Source: CAIKBL01 sp050247235 (GTDB taxonomy: Bacteria; Pseudomonadota; Gammaproteobacteria; Ga0077536). From it: a stretch of 64,000 nt of DNA. Location: positions 6,534-70,533 of the forward strand of contig JBFWUN010000021.1 of assembly GCA_050247235.1 (NCBI GenBank). Direction: 5' to 3'. A program made the translations under genes and the position numbers. The notes under the pieces are model-generated. The model made no database searches. It saw nothing but the letters and a program-made list of their open reading frames with translations, and was not told where the DNA came from. Shown piece by piece: positions 63,818 to 64,000 of this stretch; position 1 is the first letter of the stretch; each line of letters opens with the position of its first letter.

Positions 63818-63851
63818 CGGCGGCGCCCGGGGGAAATCCGACGCGCCGCCG
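63818..63851. terminator. Hairpin between convergent genes at the right end
   Basis: CGGCGGCGC (63818-63826) pairs with GCGCCGCCG (63843-63851) across a 16-base loop. It lies between the RND adaptor stop and the stop of the leftward gene at 63861. There is no U-tract. Confidence 0.4.
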
Positions 63852-63860
63852 ACGCGAATA

Positions 63861-64000
63861 TCAGGTGCCGAGTCGCCGGATGGCGGCCTCGGTGCAGTAC
63901 TGTTCGAACATGGATTCGTCGTTGACCCGCATCCGGTAGCCACCACCAACCGCCTGCACCTGTTCGAGGCGCGTCATGCGGTTGCTCTGGATGTCGTGCG
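63861..64000 (-). CDS. C-terminal end of an unidentified protein
   Basis: A - strand frame is open from the window edge to a TGA at 63863-63861. The last ~46 residues include HDIQSNRMTRLEQVQAV, GGGYRMRVND and EAAIRRLGT. I do not recognise the family. Codon use resembles the neighbours, and the gene converges on the RND operon. Confidence 0.55.
   Translation of the reverse strand, partial: HDIQSNRMTRLEQVQAVGGGYRMRVNDESMFEQYCTEAAIRRLGT

Overview
The window is about 67% GC and densely packed with genes. It looks like part of a metagenome-derived scaffold from a high-GC gammaproteobacterium: it has a fused RlmKL rRNA methyltransferase, DusC, an E. coli-type PepN, a LemA/TPM module and a PEP-CTERM-like surface protein. 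No family-level assignment can be made from the sequence alone. No rRNA, tRNA, CRISPR array, intact transposon or phage gene was seen. A run of 100 Ns lies at 39822-39921.

Layout. 1-4431: the end of hyuA, a hyuB with a C-terminal zinc domain like the acetone carboxylase gamma subunit, and a RidA gene. 4559-7279: a methyltransferase and an Rrf2 regulator-type II NADH dehydrogenase pair. 7292-18045: an NTF2-like gene, dusC, then a leftward SulP-amidohydrolase-arfB run, a leftward lemA-TPM-TPM module, and rightward pepN-HAD-ridA. 18045-24058: a leftward train (quinoprotein, DUF3592, GNAT, YggU, ABM-like, FIST, luciferase-like flavin enzyme). 24208-27086: two MFS transporters and a DUF2237 gene. 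27081-27636: the decayed remains of a histidine kinase/EAL signalling gene. 27630-39291: DUF3014, peptide deformylase, a VOC dioxygenase-like protein, a GST-like protein, a flavin enzyme, an esterase, rlmKL, a MetX-like hydrolase and a second quinoprotein. 39572-41776: a PEP-CTERM-like protein split by the assembly gap, then a redoxin gene with an in-frame TGA. 41848-47262: EamA and MFS transporters, a second NTF2-like gene, a CNB-patatin protein and a methyltransferase. 47327-55852: a second hyuAB set with a dimethylglycine/sarcosine dehydrogenase-like flavoprotein, an XRE-cupin regulator and a divergent thiolase. 55879-63802: a two-component system and a heavy-metal-type RND efflux operon. 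The window ends inside an unidentified leftward gene.

Most interesting point. The redoxin gene at 40595-41776 is one uninterrupted frame except for a single TGA at 41003, which sits exactly where a thioredoxin-fold protein carries its redox-active cysteine. A stem-loop of bacterial SECIS type starts 8 nt after the TGA, with its apical loop about 20 nt after it. Together these point to a selenoprotein (Sec137) that standard annotation would split into two genes.

The assembly gap is also informative. The 127 bases left of the N run are repeated exactly on its right, as expected from an unmerged k=127 contig overlap, and collapsing the repeat restores a single 194-residue secreted protein.
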